Assembly: GCF_030536915.1 (NCBI RefSeq)
Contig: NZ_JAUNPC010000001.1
Span: 90,243 to 134,594 of the forward strand
DNA from: Paracoccus sp. (in: a-proteobacteria)
GTDB lineage: Bacteria > Pseudomonadota > Alphaproteobacteria > Rhodobacterales > Rhodobacteraceae
Direction: 5' to 3'
Length of the DNA stretch: 44,352 nt
A program made the position numbers and the translations under genes. Under the pieces are notes generated by a model. It saw only the letters and a program-made list of their open reading frames with translations, ran no database searches and was not told the origin of the DNA. Shown in pieces: positions 44,299-44,352 of the stretch (position 1 is the first letter of the stretch; each line of letters begins with the position of its first letter).

Positions 44299-44352
44299 GC
44301 GGGGGGGGGGGGGGGGGGGCCCCCCCCCCCGCGGCGGGCCGCCCAGCACCGC
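44299..44352. other. Low-quality contig edge with G/C homopolymers
   Basis: A long run of G's followed by a run of C's from about 44300 to 44331. Such a structure at both contig ends points to assembly or base-calling artefact. No biology should be read from it. Confidence 0.7.

Overview
The window looks like one complete draft-assembly contig from a GC-rich alphaproteobacterium of the Rhodobacteraceae/Paracoccaceae, most likely Paracoccus or a near relative. Three things point there: the RegB / SenC-RegA-HvrA redox cluster, the DUF3576-leuS-lptE-holA order, and secB-fxsA facing a Tim44-like adaptor gene. Protein families were assigned by reading motifs, not by database search. Both ends run into long C or G homopolymers that look like assembly noise.

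Layout. 1-7632 (minus): one long, tightly packed transcription unit, DUF3576 lipoprotein, leuS, lptE, holA, an HI0933-type flavoprotein, an MFS transporter and a family-2 glycosyltransferase cut by the contig end. 7901-9699 (plus): an outer-membrane porin with a clear terminator, then a YggS-type PLP-homeostasis protein. 10230-14951: a PAS-repeat protein and regB on minus, divergent from senC, regA and hvrA on plus. 14970-16755 (minus): HD hydrolase, secB, fxsA. 16862-19098 (plus): Tim44-like adaptor, Smr-domain protein, membrane-anchored RTX protein. 19231-22939 (plus): rpsO, an unrecognised Ala-rich protein, pnp. 23015-24079 (minus): polysaccharide pyruvyl transferase-like protein. 24303-30817 (plus): ROK sugar kinase, nagA, and a two-gene RND efflux pump. 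30907-31929 (minus): asd. 32090-38086 (plus): M17 aminopeptidase, a frameshifted NlpC/P60 gene, two saccharopine dehydrogenase-type genes, a PQQ-dependent sugar dehydrogenase. 38531-40760 (minus): mutL and a DUF3775 protein. 40900-41079 (plus): a 59-residue lipoprotein. 41151-44071 (minus): an M16 peptidase pair (catalytic plus non-catalytic).

Most genes are housekeeping: translation, replication, LPS assembly, protein export, mismatch repair, RNA turnover. RegB-SenC-RegA-HvrA is a redox-sensing control module. The ROK kinase and NagA form an amino-sugar step, and the two saccharopine dehydrogenases probably act in lysine catabolism.

The most unusual signals are: (1) a roughly 180-bp low-GC patch inside leuS that covers exactly the leucine-specific domain before the KMSKS loop; (2) a two-hairpin palindromic element lying in frame inside the flavoprotein gene, with a structurally similar copy in the intergenic DNA at 44201-44266; (3) four unusually long gene-free islands that share short sequence words and hairpins; (4) a frameshift in the NlpC/P60 gene; and (5) insertion of an unknown gene between rpsO and pnp. 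I found no tRNA, rRNA, CRISPR, transposase or phage genes.
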